Assembly: GCA_002841375.1 (NCBI GenBank)
Contig: PGZO01000008.1
Location: 1-64,000 of the forward strand
Length of the DNA stretch: 64,000 bases
Origin: Firmicutes bacterium HGW-Firmicutes-7
GTDB lineage: Bacteria; Bacillota; Clostridia; Lachnospirales; Vallitaleaceae
Direction of reading: 5' to 3'
Shown here: positions 8,424 through 17,182 of the stretch, piece after piece
Numbering within the stretch: the first letter of the stretch is position 1
How the letters are laid out: every line of letters begins with the position of its first letter
Made by a program: the position numbers and the translations under genes
The notes under the pieces: generated by a model
The model's input: the letters and a program-made list of their open reading frames with translations, nothing else
Told to the model about the DNA's origin: nothing
The model's database searches: none

Positions 8424-9380
8424 TTATACACATAGTGCATCAATTTGCCTTTTCAAACCATCAAAGCTTTCTACTTGATTGATTTGATGCCTTATCTTGG
8501 AAGAGTTCTTCATACCTTTTGTATACCAAGAAATATGCTTCCTCATTTCTCTAACACCTATATATTCTCCCTTTAGTTCAATTAATAGTCTTGCATGTCT
8601 CATAATGGTAGAAACTACTTCTTCGGTAGAAGGTTTTTCTATTATTTCAAAGGTTTCTAAATAATGTAATATTTCTCTAAAAATCCATGGATTTCCTTGG
8701 GCACCTCTAGCTACCATAATACCGTCACAACCTGTCATATCTATTATCTTTTTTGCATCTATTGCACTAAATATATCTCCATTTCCTATTACAGGAATAG
8801 ATACTGCTTTTTTTACTTGTCGAATAATATCCCAATCGGCTTTACCTGTATAGTATTGTGCCCTTGTTCTACCATGAACAGTTATTGCTTTTGCACCATT
8901 TGCTTCTGCAATAAGCGCCACTTCAACTGCATTAATAGAATTTTCATCAAAGCCCTTTCGTATTTTAACAGTAACTGGCTTTTCTACTTTATCTGTTATT
9001 GCTCTAACTATTTCGCCTATAAGTTTAGGCGTTCTCATTAAGGCTGAACCTTCACCATTGTTTACAACCTTTGGTACAGGGCAGCCCATATTTACGTCAA
9101 AAACAGAAATAGCATCACTATCAATTCTTTGTGCCATTTCTGCAAGTACTTTGGGATCACTCCCAAATAGTTGAACACCTACCGGTCCTTCAGCTTTATC
9201 TGTTTGTAATAAAAGCTCTGTTTTTGGATTCTCATACATTATAGCCTTAGCACTTACCATTTCAGTATAAACCAAACTACAGCCTTGTTCTTTGCATAAA
9301 AGTCTAAAGGGCATATCTGTTACGCCAGCCATTGGTGCTAATAATACCTGGTTGCTCAATTCTAGCTTTCCGATATTCAT
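8424..9380 (-). CDS. dusB: tRNA-dihydrouridine synthase (DusB family)
   Basis: FMN enzyme that reduces uridines in the tRNA D-loop. The 318-residue product starts MNIGKLELSNQVLLAPMAGVTD. The family motifs are present: NMGCPVPKV with the catalytic Cys (about residue 101), VTVKIRKGF, ITVHGRTRAQYYTG and IPVIGNGDI, with an all-alpha C-terminal tRNA-binding domain. The frame continues upstream to 9425, but that part overlaps coaC. The ATG at 9380 follows AGGTG by 5 nt and sits 4 bp after the coaC stop. It is tightly coupled to the CoA genes, which is not functionally obvious. Confidence 0.93.
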   Translation of the reverse strand: MNIGKLELSNQVLLAPMAGVTDMPFRLLCKEQGCSLVYTEMVSAKAIMYENPKTELLLQTDKAEGPVGVQLFGSDPKVLAEMAQRIDSDAISVFDVNMGCPVPKVVNNGEGSALMRTPKLIGEIVRAITDKVEKPVTVKIRKGFDENSINAVEVALIAEANGAKAITVHGRTRAQYYTGKADWDIIRQVKKAVSIPVIGNGDIFSAIDAKKIIDMTGCDGIMVARGAQGNPWIFREILHYLETFEIIEKPSTEEVVSTIMRHARLLIELKGEYIGVREMRKHISWYTKGMKNSSKIRHQINQVESFDGLKRQIDALCV

Positions 9381-9384
9381 GTGA

Positions 9385-9930
9385 TCACCTTGGAACTGTT
9401 GAAATTTCTTCAATTGCTTCAACAATCTTTTCCCAATTTAATAATTTACCACTTCCTATATCACCACAGGCTAACCTTCCTACTTCTGTATCTAGTATTT
9501 CATAACCATGGCCTTTTAATACGTTAACATTATTTTGGACAATTGGATTCTCCCACATAGCTACATTCATGGCAGGTGCAATTACAACTGGAGCTCTTGT
9601 AGCCATAACTGTAGTTGTTAACATATCATCTGCTAATCCATTTGCTATTTTACCAATCACATTTGCAGTTGCTGGGGCAATTAAAAATACATCTGCCAAC
9701 TTCGCTAAAGAAATATGTTCTGTATCCCACTTATCTACTTCATCAAACATCTGTATGGCAACACGATTATTAGAAAGCGTTTGAAAGGTTAAAGGTGTTA
9801 TAAATTTTGTTGCATTTTCTGTCATAATAACATGTACCTCATAGCCCTTTTTCACCAAGGCGTTAACAATTTCAACTGCTTTATAGCAAGCAATGCCACC
9901 TGTAACGCCAACGACAACATTCTTTTTCAT
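9385..9930 (-). CDS. coaC: Phosphopantothenoylcysteine decarboxylase (stand-alone CoaC)
   Basis: Flavoprotein that decarboxylates 4'-phosphopantothenoylcysteine to 4'-phosphopantetheine in CoA synthesis. The 181-residue product starts MKKNVVVGVTGGIACYKAVE, the FMN-binding start of the HFCD family. It also has the APAMNVAMW motif (substrate-binding PxMNxxMW, about residues 114-122) and ADDMLTTTVMA. CoaC is usually fused to CoaB as CoaBC. Here the two are separate genes 4 bp apart. The longer frame to 10002 overlaps coaB and lacks a ribosome-binding site; AGGAG lies 9 nt before the chosen ATG. Confidence 0.92.
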   Translation of the reverse strand: MKKNVVVGVTGGIACYKAVEIVNALVKKGYEVHVIMTENATKFITPLTFQTLSNNRVAIQMFDEVDKWDTEHISLAKLADVFLIAPATANVIGKIANGLADDMLTTTVMATRAPVVIAPAMNVAMWENPIVQNNVNVLKGHGYEILDTEVGRLACGDIGSGKLLNWEKIVEAIEEISTVPR

Positions 9931-9934
9931 TTTT

Positions 9935-10717
9935 CTACACTCCTTTAAGCATTTGATAAATAATTGCTTTTGCGATGTTTTTCTTTCCTTCGTATCTACC
10001 AATTACTTCTTTATTTTTTATGAGTAGTCCAATATGATTTCCTTCTATAATGCTTTGCAAATCATTTGCTAGCACCAAATCACATTTATCTTTTTCCTCT
10101 AACAGACTTGCGGCTTCAATTAACTCGTCTTCCGATACGTTCTTAAGCAGTTTAAAACCTACTAAAAACAAATCCTTGTTATACTCCTTTAAAATTGAGA
10201 TAATCTTGGAAGTTTTCTTTAGCGTCAATATCAGATCTGTTTTAGAAGATACCTTTTTCTCTTGATTAATTGTCTCTTTTGGATTGTTAATGATATCTTC
10301 AATTAGTTCTATCCAGTTCTCTTTAGGCGCATCATGAAGCTTATTGCTAATTTCTTCAGCTATTGTATGAATGGGTATAAGATGCTTCGTTGTAAAATCC
10401 GAAACCGCCATACAGTGTATGAAAAAATCAATTTTTTGCTTAGAAAATATGTCCAATATTACCTGTAGGACACTGTCTGTATTTGTAACGTCATAGAACG
10501 CTACACGATTTAATGCTTCTTCATCTAATTCTGGCTTAATCGCTGTAGTAGAAGCAATATAGTGAATTCTATAGTCAATTATTTCATTTTGTTCCATATA
10601 CATAATTGCTTCATCACATAGAAATGTGCCTAGCAATCCTGTACTTGTATTTGTAATTTTTCTTACTTCGTCAATGTCCTCTATTGTACCTCCAGCTGTA
10701 ATAACCATATTAATCAT
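9935..10717 (-). CDS. coaB: Phosphopantothenate-cysteine ligase (stand-alone CoaB)
   Basis: Joins 4'-phosphopantothenate and cysteine using a nucleotide triphosphate. The 260-residue product has the CoaB start ITAGGTIEDIDEVRKITNTS (Arg and Asn of the VR-x-I-x-N motif kept). It also has a variant of the AAVADY motif (CMAVSDF, about residue 115), the lysine strand KKVSSKTDLIL, and LVGFKLL and CDLVLANDL near the C-terminus. It resembles the separate CoaB proteins of some Firmicutes rather than the C-terminal half of CoaBC. Start ATG at 10717 with AGGAG 9 nt upstream; a second ATG three codons on is possible. Confidence 0.88.
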   Translation of the reverse strand: MINMVITAGGTIEDIDEVRKITNTSTGLLGTFLCDEAIMYMEQNEIIDYRIHYIASTTAIKPELDEEALNRVAFYDVTNTDSVLQVILDIFSKQKIDFFIHCMAVSDFTTKHLIPIHTIAEEISNKLHDAPKENWIELIEDIINNPKETINQEKKVSSKTDLILTLKKTSKIISILKEYNKDLFLVGFKLLKNVSEDELIEAASLLEEKDKCDLVLANDLQSIIEGNHIGLLIKNKEVIGRYEGKKNIAKAIIYQMLKGV

Positions 10718-10732
10718 TCATTTTCTCTCCTA

Positions 10733-11116
10733 TTACTCCATTTTACCATGAATTTCTCCATGTTTTATATCAATAATTTTATTTTTTTCGTTTAAAATTA
10801 ATACGTTAGGCTCGAAACTTTTCGCTTCCTCCGGTGTCATCATCGCATAGGCAATAATAATGACCTTATCTTTTGGTTGAGCTAATCTTGCTGCTGCACC
10901 ATTTAAGCAAATGGCACCACTTCCATATTCCCCTTCAATTGTGTACGTTTCAAAGCGCTCTCCATTATTAATATTTACAACTTGAACCTTTTCTCCACAT
11001 AAAATACCCGACTTTTCCATTAACTCTTTGTCAATTGATATACTACCAACATAATCAAGATTGGCATCAGTCACTATTGCTCTATGAAGCTTGGCTTTAA
11101 ACATAGTTATTAACAT
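10733..11116 (-). CDS. panD: Aspartate 1-decarboxylase (pyruvoyl enzyme)
   Basis: Makes beta-alanine from aspartate for pantothenate. The 127-residue proenzyme shows [25 protein letters not shown]. The Gly-Ser bond (about residues 24-25) is the self-cleavage site that creates the pyruvoyl group, and the catalytic-site Tyr and Lys are in place. [20 protein letters not shown] is typical of the family. The ATG at 11116 has GGAGG 8 nt upstream; the longer frame begins inside that ribosome-binding site. Third step gene of panB-panC-panD. Confidence 0.95.
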   Translation of the reverse strand: MLITMFKAKLHRAIVTDANLDYVGSISIDKELMEKSGILCGEKVQVVNINNGERFETYTIEGEYGSGAICLNGAAARLAQPKDKVIIIAYAMMTPEEAKSFEPNVLILNEKNKIIDIKHGEIHGKME

Positions 11117-11159
11117 AAAATTCACCTCCATTATTAACGACTATTGATATTTCTTGTGT

Positions 11160-12011
11160 TTAGCTATCAATAAATACATTATCAATTAATCTGGTTTTTC
11201 CGAATTTAACGGCTACTGCAGCTAGTGCCTGTTTCTTGATCTCTTTAATTTCATCAAGTGTTTGGGCATCTAGTATTTCAACGTAATCAATTTGTGCTAA
11301 GGGTTGTGCTTCTATTGTTTCTTTTATAAAAGCTTTTAAGTCTGTAACCTTCGTATTTCCTTGCTTACATTTTTTTTGTGCCTCAGCCAGTGCTAGATTT
11401 AACACCAATGCCTGTTTTCTTTCATCTTGGTTTAAGTATACATTCCTTGAACTCATTGCAAGACCATCTGCTTCCCTAACGATTGGACATACAACGATAT
11501 CAACCTTCATATGTAAATCTCTCACCATTTTTTTAATAACTATAACCTGCTGTGCATCTTTTTGTCCAAAATACGCTCTATCCGGCATAACAATATTGAA
11601 TAAAATATTTACTACTGTTGTAACGCCTTTAAAATGATTTGGTCTTGATGCTCCGCATAGTTTCTTCGTAATGTCACCATCAACCACTGCAAAGGTTGAT
11701 GCACCTTTTGGATAAATATCCTCTACCTCCGGATTATAAACAATATCCGCACCCGCTTCTTTTGCTATTTTATAATCCCGCTCAATATCTCTGGGATAAC
11801 GATCAAAGTCTTCATTGGGTCCAAACTGAGTAGGATTAACAAATACACTTACAACGACAATGTCGTTTTCTTCTTTCGCTTTTTTAATAAGTGATAAATG
11901 TCCATCATGTAAATAACCCATCGTAGGAACAAAACCTACTGTTTGCATTTTATTATCTTTTGCTTTCTTTAAGCTATTTATTAAATCTTCGTTACTAGTT
12001 ATTAGACACAT
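11160..12011 (-). CDS. panC: Pantothenate synthetase (pantoate-beta-alanine ligase)
   Basis: ATP-dependent ligation of pantoate and beta-alanine. The 283-residue product contains the nucleotidyl-transferase HIGH-like motif MGYLHDGHLSLI (about residues 31-42). It also has FVNPTQFGPNEDF, the YFGQKDAQQ motif and MSSRNVYL (KMSKS equivalent). GGGAGG lies 7 nt before the ATG. The gene is 14 bp downstream of panB and about 40 bp upstream of panD. Confidence 0.96.
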   Translation of the reverse strand: MCLITSNEDLINSLKKAKDNKMQTVGFVPTMGYLHDGHLSLIKKAKEENDIVVVSVFVNPTQFGPNEDFDRYPRDIERDYKIAKEAGADIVYNPEVEDIYPKGASTFAVVDGDITKKLCGASRPNHFKGVTTVVNILFNIVMPDRAYFGQKDAQQVIVIKKMVRDLHMKVDIVVCPIVREADGLAMSSRNVYLNQDERKQALVLNLALAEAQKKCKQGNTKVTDLKAFIKETIEAQPLAQIDYVEILDAQTLDEIKEIKKQALAAVAVKFGKTRLIDNVFIDS

Positions 12012-12025
12012 TTCAGTTCCTCCCT

Positions 12026-12859
12026 TTAATATAACTTACTTAGCACCGAGTCCTCAATGGAAAATGCATGCTTTGCCTCTGGGAATTCAACTGATTTAAC
12101 TTCATTCGCATATTGTTTTACAGCTTCCTTAATAACTTCTGATAAATTAGCATATTGCTTAACAAATTTAGGTGATAGGTCAGAATACATACCTAGTAAA
12201 TCATTGGTTACAAGAACTTGACCGTCACAATATTTTCCTGCTCCAATACCTATTGTTGGAACATTTACAGATTCAGTAATAATTTTAGCTAAATTCTCTG
12301 GTATTGCTTCTAATACAATTGCAAAGACTCCTGCTGTTTCTAACGCCTTCGCATCTTCTATAAGCTTTTGAGCTTGCTCTACATGTCTTCCCTGCACCTT
12401 GAAACCTCCAAAAACATTTACTGATTGAGGCGTTAGCCCAATATGACCCATTACCGGAATTTGAGCAGCTCTTATTGCTTTAACCTTATCAACTACTTCT
12501 ATACCACCCTCAAGCTTTACAGCTTGAGCCTTACCTTCTTGAATGATTCTTCCAGCATTTCTAATAGATTCCTCTACTGAAATATGATAGGATAAAAATG
12601 GCATATCCCCAATAATCATTGCATTTTTAACCCCTCTAGCAACTGCACGACAATGATAAATCATATCGTCAACAGTTACTTCTAATGTTGAATTATACCC
12701 TTGCACAACCATTCCAAGAGAGTCACCAACTAGTATGGATTCTATTCCTGATTCATCGAGTATTTTTGCCATTGAATAATCATACGCTGTAAGCATAGTA
12801 ATTTTTTCTTTTTTTCCCTTTGCATTTAAAAATGATGTAACTGTAAAATTTTTACTCAT
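12026..12859 (-). CDS. panB: 3-methyl-2-oxobutanoate hydroxymethyltransferase
   Basis: First committed step of pantothenate synthesis: adds a hydroxymethyl group to ketoisovalerate to give ketopantoate. The 277-residue product has the TIM-barrel motifs [27 protein letters not shown] (metal-binding Asp), [18 protein letters not shown] and PTIGIGAG. The ATG at 12859 follows GGAGGAG by 6 nt. An upstream in-frame start is inside the panG gene end. It overlaps panG by 8 bp, so translation is probably coupled. Confidence 0.96.
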   Translation of the reverse strand: MSKNFTVTSFLNAKGKKEKITMLTAYDYSMAKILDESGIESILVGDSLGMVVQGYNSTLEVTVDDMIYHCRAVARGVKNAMIIGDMPFLSYHISVEESIRNAGRIIQEGKAQAVKLEGGIEVVDKVKAIRAAQIPVMGHIGLTPQSVNVFGGFKVQGRHVEQAQKLIEDAKALETAGVFAIVLEAIPENLAKIITESVNVPTIGIGAGKYCDGQVLVTNDLLGMYSDLSPKFVKQYANLSEVIKEAVKQYANEVKSVEFPEAKHAFSIEDSVLSKLY

Positions 12860-13724
12860 TATAAACTCCTCCTTCAAATAATCTCATTAACATTTCAATT
12901 TGCTCTTCTGACTTACTATCTTTAATCATCTCTAGCGTTTTTAGTCCCATAAATTTATAAAATTCCTTTTCTTGCGGTAAGTTGTCACCAATTGCTGCTA
13001 TATGATTTTTAATTGTCACTTCATCGCCTCGTTGAATTGGCCCTGTTAGTGCATTTTTTGTATCTTTTAATTGTATATTATTAAGTGTTCCCATTATGAG
13101 CGGTCGTGTTGCTTCAAGTATTTTTTTTCTGTCTAGGCCCGCTTGTTGAAATAAATTCAAGGCTACGTCTATAAGCGTAATTAAATAGTTAGACATTATA
13201 CATGCTCCTGCATGATATAGTGCTTTTCCTTCTTTTTCTATAATAAAACAGGAATTACCTGTCCTATTAAATATTTTTTTAATCAAAGCCCTCTTTTCTT
13301 GATCACCTTCGATTGTAAATACCGTAGCTTTAAGTTCTTCAACAGCAGTTTCTACTTGAGCAAAAGCTTGTAATGGGTGAATGGAATAAATAAAGCAACC
13401 CCTTTCTTTAAGTCCAGCTAATATTTCTGATGAATGTGCTCCACTTGCATGGGCAATTATTGTACCTTCTGAAACACACTTAAGCGCAGCTAATTGATGA
13501 CCAATCTCTTCAATGGAATCATCATTTGTAGTAATCCAAATCATATCTGACTCAACAGCTAGTTCTTCTAAGCTCCTAAAGGGAATACTTCCGGTCAATT
13601 CTCCTGCATTTGTGGCTGAAGCGTAGCTTTTACTATAATAACCGCTGATTATAAAGCCCTTATTCTTTAAATACAATCCTAATGATGTTCCAACCTTACC
13701 TGCACCAATAAAAGACATCCTCAT
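12852..13724 (-). CDS. panG: DUF2520 Rossmann protein, likely ketopantoate reductase PanG
   Basis: Probably reduces ketopantoate to pantoate with NADPH. The 290-residue product has an N-terminal Rossmann fold ([19 protein letters not shown]), [13 protein letters not shown] and [12 protein letters not shown] helical C-terminal DUF2520 domain follows ([21 protein letters not shown]). Francisella PanG, a shown ketopantoate reductase, is a Rossmann-plus-DUF2520 protein in a pan cluster. Here the gene leads panB-panC-panD and no classical PanE is in the window, which supports the same role. The ATG at 13724 has GAGG 8 nt upstream, better than the GTG at 13733. The name is inferred from family and context. 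Confidence 0.78.
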   Translation of the reverse strand: MRMSFIGAGKVGTSLGLYLKNKGFIISGYYSKSYASATNAGELTGSIPFRSLEELAVESDMIWITTNDDSIEEIGHQLAALKCVSEGTIIAHASGAHSSEILAGLKERGCFIYSIHPLQAFAQVETAVEELKATVFTIEGDQEKRALIKKIFNRTGNSCFIIEKEGKALYHAGACIMSNYLITLIDVALNLFQQAGLDRKKILEATRPLIMGTLNNIQLKDTKNALTGPIQRGDEVTIKNHIAAIGDNLPQEKEFYKFMGLKTLEMIKDSKSEEQIEMLMRLFEGGVYNE

Positions 13725-13745
13725 TTTCTTCACCTCTTTTCAACT

Positions 13746-13785
13746 AAAAAAGCCCTTTCATCTGTTTTATCCAAACGAAAAAGGC
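13746..13785 (-). terminator. Possible terminator of coaX
   Basis: The minus strand forms an imperfect GCC.../...GGGC hairpin with G-T pairs and an internal loop, followed by TTTTTT. It sits between coaX and panG, so the pan genes probably have their own promoter. No convincing promoter was found in 13786-13891. Confidence 0.5.
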
Positions 13786-13891
13786 ACATTTTAAAAATGA
13801 ATGAAAAGAATTTGTGCTGTCTTTGTCGTTTTGATCAAAGCAGGTTATATAATAAAAATACTGCTAGTATGGCTCTAAATAGATGCCATCG

Positions 13892-14662
13892 TTATTTCTT
13901 TAAATTTTTTTCGTAAATAATCTTTAATCCTTTAAACGTTAAGTCTGGATCATATATATCAATTGCATCTGTTTCGTCAACAATAATTCTTGCTAACCCT
14001 CCAGTTGCTATTACTTTCATTTCCATTGCTAATTCTTCTTTTATTTTCTTAACAATGTATTCAACTTGACCAATATACCCATATACAAGCCCTGCTTGCA
14101 TACTTGTAATTGTATTTCTAGCTAGAATACTATCTGGCTTCTTAATTTCAACCTCTGGTAGTTTAGCTGCTTTTTGCCATAATGCATTGGCACTTATTTT
14201 GATTCCCGGTGATGTTACACCTACTTCAAAAGTAGCCTTATCGGTAACAACATCATATGTAGTTGCTGTTCCAAAATCAATAACAAGTGTTGGACCACCA
14301 TAAGTATAAAATGCACCTGCTAAATCAACAATTCTGTCAGCCCCAACATCCTTGGGTGCTTCTGTATTAACTGAAATACCAGTCTTAATACCTGGACCAA
14401 CGATAATTGGCTCTTTCTTCATGTATTTCTTAATACCATTGTTAAAGGAATACATGATGGTAGGTACCACTGATGAGATAATCGTATCCTTTATCATCTC
14501 CGTTTCTATTCCTCTGTTCTTTAGCCAAGAAATGATGAATAATCCATATTCATCTGAAGTTCTTGGGGTTTTGGTAGTCATTCTAAAGCTTCCTAAAAGA
14601 TTATCTTTTTCATAAACACCAAGTGTAATATTCGTATTTCCTATATCAACAACAAGTAGCAT
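13892..14662 (-). CDS. coaX: Type III pantothenate kinase
   Basis: Phosphorylates pantothenate, the first step of CoA synthesis; type III enzymes are not feedback-inhibited by CoA. The 256-residue product has the ASKHA phosphate-1 motif [14 protein letters not shown] (about residues 3-16), the [11 protein letters not shown] motif with catalytic Asp (about residue 102), and the phosphate-2 motif [17 protein letters not shown] lies 6 nt before the ATG. It sits directly upstream of the pan-coa run, so the window encodes the pathway to 4'-phosphopantetheine. Confidence 0.96.
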   Translation of the reverse strand: MLLVVDIGNTNITLGVYEKDNLLGSFRMTTKTPRTSDEYGLFIISWLKNRGIETEMIKDTIISSVVPTIMYSFNNGIKKYMKKEPIIVGPGIKTGISVNTEAPKDVGADRIVDLAGAFYTYGGPTLVIDFGTATTYDVVTDKATFEVGVTSPGIKISANALWQKAAKLPEVEIKKPDSILARNTITSMQAGLVYGYIGQVEYIVKKIKEELAMEMKVIATGGLARIIVDETDAIDIYDPDLTFKGLKIIYEKNLKK

Positions 14663-14719
14663 TGTTATCCTCCTGTTCTCGTTCCTTTCAGATACAAGAC
14701 ATTTGATTTCTTATTTAAG

Positions 14720-14748
14720 ATTATAATGTCAACAGTAAGTTATTCTAA
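14720..14748 (-). promoter_or_regulatory. Sigma-A promoter candidate for coaX
   Basis: The minus strand has TTAGAA (14743-14748), 17 bp, then TATAAT (14720-14725), about 58 bp upstream of the coaX ATG. A second candidate, an extended -10 TGCTATAAT, lies at 14780-14788. Confidence 0.55.
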
Positions 14749-14803
14749 TTCTACTTTTTACACTATACCCATTTATTATATTATAGCAGATACAAATAAG
14801 GAA

Positions 14804-15136
14804 TTAAAGTGTTTCTTCACCCAAATAAAATACCTTGAAGTATGTCTCTAATGCTTCCCATAACTCTTTCTTATCTATTTGAAGCTTTTTAACCTTAAGG
14901 TGACTGCCTATATCATCGTATAATACATCCTCTTCATCGGCAGAAGCTTCAATTAGAAGTGTTCCGTCCTCATCAAATAAAATCGTAATAATTCCGCCGA
15001 CGTCAGCGGTATGCATTACACAAATAACCTTTAGTTCATCTTTAATGCTTTGAGGTAGTTGTTCAAACTCATCGTTAAAATAATACTTTTTATCATAGGT
15101 ACTTGCTGCTGCTAGCACAATAGTTTCTTCGTACAT
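14804..15136 (-). CDS. Small conserved protein (possibly DUF6145)
   Basis: A 110-residue acidic soluble protein: MYEETIVLAAASTYDKKYY at the start, a central beta-rich region (VICVMHTADVGGIITILFDE, GTLLIEASADEED) and a C-terminal helix (KKELWEALETYFKVFYLGE). It resembles a small family seen in Lachnospirales, which I believe is DUF6145, but this is from memory. No function is known. GGGAG lies 5 nt before the ATG. It lies about 20 bp downstream of birA, so the two are likely co-transcribed with argF. Confidence 0.7.
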   Translation of the reverse strand: MYEETIVLAAASTYDKKYYFNDEFEQLPQSIKDELKVICVMHTADVGGIITILFDEDGTLLIEASADEEDVLYDDIGSHLKVKKLQIDKKELWEALETYFKVFYLGEETL

Positions 15137-15172
15137 ATTGGCTCCCTTCGCTAATATATTTTAAGACCTCTT

Positions 15173-16156
15173 CTAGTCTACATAACCATATAAACCTCGA
15201 ACTGATACCTCTCCAGCATTAATGATCATTTCTTCACCATTCTCTAATCCTATTAACAGTGCTCCTTCTTCTGTAACTCTGATGGCATTGCCAATAATGT
15301 TTTGATCCTTACCTTCTACTTTGACCCCTTTCCCCACATTAATACATTGATTGTTAAAGCTATCAATCATAAATTGTAGGGACTCTTCTTTTAAAAATTG
15401 ATGATACAACTGTTCAAACTCTTTTATGATTTGAATAATTAATCCTTTACGTGGATAGATCTTGCCACCTTCTAAGCTTAAGGAGGTAGCAACCTCTTGA
15501 ATTTCCTCTTCAAATTGTTGATTATTCACATTAATGCCAATACCAATGACTACATAGTTTACAAAATCCATCTCTGAACTCATCTCAGTTAGTATGCCAC
15601 ATATTTTCTTATTTCTAATCACTAAATCATTTGGCCACTTAATCTGACTATTTAATCCTGTTATTTGACCTATCGCCCGTTGAACTGCTAACCCAGCAAC
15701 TAAAGTTATCATAGAAGCATTTATAGGCTTAATTAAAGGTCTCAATAGGAGAGACATATATATACCTGCGCCCTTTTTAGACACCCATTGTCGCCCTCTT
15801 CTTCCTATACCAATCGTCTGTTCCTCTGAAAGCAAAAGAGCTGTATAGCTATTACCCTCCATTGCCTTCCTTTTTGCTTCTTTATTCGTGGAGTCAATCG
15901 ATTTATATACAAAAACTTGTTCCACTAATTTCTTGCTTCCAAGTAACTGTTCAATTTCATATGCATCTAACTGATCTGGTTGCATTGTTAGTCTATACCC
16001 TTTGTTTGTTACAGATTCTATACAGTAGCCTTCGCCTCTAAGCTTATTAATGTTCTTCCAGACTGCCGTTCTAGAAACGCCAAGGGTATGACTCATCTCT
16101 TCACCTGAAAGGAATTGCTCAGCATCTATTAACAGCTTTAACACTTTTTCTTTCAT
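15173..16156 (-). CDS. birA: BirA bifunctional biotin ligase/repressor
   Basis: Attaches biotin to carboxylase carrier proteins and represses biotin genes. The 327-residue product has an N-terminal winged HTH (about residues 5-60, HTLGVSRTAVWKNINKLRGEG). The catalytic domain has the biotin-binding loop GIGRRGRQWVSKKGAGIYMS (about residue 118), IKWPNDLVI, KICGILTEM and VIGIGINVN. A C-terminal SH3-like domain follows. The frame continues to a GTG at 16171. The ATG at 16156 gives a length close to Bacillus BirA; the choice is uncertain because both have purine-rich leaders. The gene lies 26 bp after argF. Confidence 0.93.
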   Translation of the reverse strand: MKEKVLKLLIDAEQFLSGEEMSHTLGVSRTAVWKNINKLRGEGYCIESVTNKGYRLTMQPDQLDAYEIEQLLGSKKLVEQVFVYKSIDSTNKEAKRKAMEGNSYTALLLSEEQTIGIGRRGRQWVSKKGAGIYMSLLLRPLIKPINASMITLVAGLAVQRAIGQITGLNSQIKWPNDLVIRNKKICGILTEMSSEMDFVNYVVIGIGINVNNQQFEEEIQEVATSLSLEGGKIYPRKGLIIQIIKEFEQLYHQFLKEESLQFMIDSFNNQCINVGKGVKVEGKDQNIIGNAIRVTEEGALLIGLENGEEMIINAGEVSVRGLYGYVD

Positions 16157-16182
16157 ATTCTCCACATCCACCTTGTTTATCT

Positions 16183-17124
16183 TTACTTTCCAGCTGTCGC
16201 AACCATTACTGCCTTAATTGTATGCATTCTATTTTCTGCTTGATCAAAAATAATCCTTGCATGCTTTTCAAATACCTCTTCTGTTACTTCATTTCCTTTC
16301 ACCGCTGGTAAACAGTGCAAAAATATTGTATTATCTTTTTCAGTCTTTGCCATAAGCGTTGCATTCACTTGATATGGTTTTAATAATTTAACTCTTTCAG
16401 CTGCTTTATCTTCTTCACCCATTGAACACCATACATCGGAATAAATTATATCAGCACCCTTTACACACGCTAAGTCTTCTGATAATGTTATAGTCGAACC
16501 CGATAATTCTGCATATTCTTTGCATGATTTCATCAAATTTTCTTTTGGCCATAATTCTTTAGGCGCAAATAATGTGTAATGAATACCCATCTTGCTACAT
16601 CCAATCATTAGGCTATTGGCCATATTATTTCTACCATCACCTGCATAAACAAACGTCAACCCTTTCAGCGTTCCAAACTGTTCCTTTATGGTCATTAAGT
16701 CTGCTAGAATTTGAGTTGGGTGGTAATCATCTGTCAAACCATTCCATACTGGTACACCACTATATTGTGCTAATTTCTCAACAGTATCTTGACTGAATCC
16801 TCTAAACTGGATACCATCAAACAGGCGTCCTAGTACTCTTGCAGTATCCATCACAGATTCTTTATGTCCTAATTGAATGTCATTTTTTCCTAAGTATTCT
16901 GGATGACCTCCTTCATCTACACAACCGACAGTAAAGGCACATCTCGTTCTTGTTGAAGGCTTTTCAAATATCAGAGCAACATTTTTGCCACAGAGCAAAT
17001 CACCCCTAATGCCCATTCTCTTCTTAGCCTTTAAGTCCATAGCAAGCTCTAATAAATAGTCGATTTCTTGAGGACTAAAATCCTTAAGCGTTAATAAACT
17101 TCTTCCCTTTAAATTAATTGACAT
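16183..17124 (-). CDS. argF: Ornithine carbamoyltransferase
   Basis: Forms citrulline from ornithine and carbamoyl phosphate, in arginine synthesis or, in reverse, in arginine/citrulline breakdown. The 313-residue product has the carbamoyl-phosphate motif [12 protein letters not shown] (STRTR at about 57-61). It also has [24 protein letters not shown] (ornithine-binding D-x-x-x-S-M-G) and FLHCLPA. No other arg gene is adjacent, so anabolic or catabolic use cannot be told by context. Upstream ArgR-box-like sequences favour arginine control. GAGGTG precedes the ATG. Confidence 0.95.
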   Translation of the reverse strand: MSINLKGRSLLTLKDFSPQEIDYLLELAMDLKAKKRMGIRGDLLCGKNVALIFEKPSTRTRCAFTVGCVDEGGHPEYLGKNDIQLGHKESVMDTARVLGRLFDGIQFRGFSQDTVEKLAQYSGVPVWNGLTDDYHPTQILADLMTIKEQFGTLKGLTFVYAGDGRNNMANSLMIGCSKMGIHYTLFAPKELWPKENLMKSCKEYAELSGSTITLSEDLACVKGADIIYSDVWCSMGEEDKAAERVKLLKPYQVNATLMAKTEKDNTIFLHCLPAVKGNEVTEEVFEKHARIIFDQAENRMHTIKAVMVATAGK

Positions 17125-17135
17125 ATTTTCACCTC

Positions 17136-17169
17136 TGTATATTTATTCAATATTAATAATATTTATTCT
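17136..17169 (-). promoter_or_regulatory. Tandem ArgR-box-like sites before argF
   Basis: Compared with the ArgR/AhrC core TGAATWWWWATTCA, 17136-17149 matches at 13 of 14 positions and 17156-17169 at 11 of 14. Their centres are 20 bp apart, about two helical turns, as in known paired ARG boxes. The region is AT-rich, so chance matches are possible. Confidence 0.5.
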
Positions 17170-17182
17170 ATTACTAACCGCC

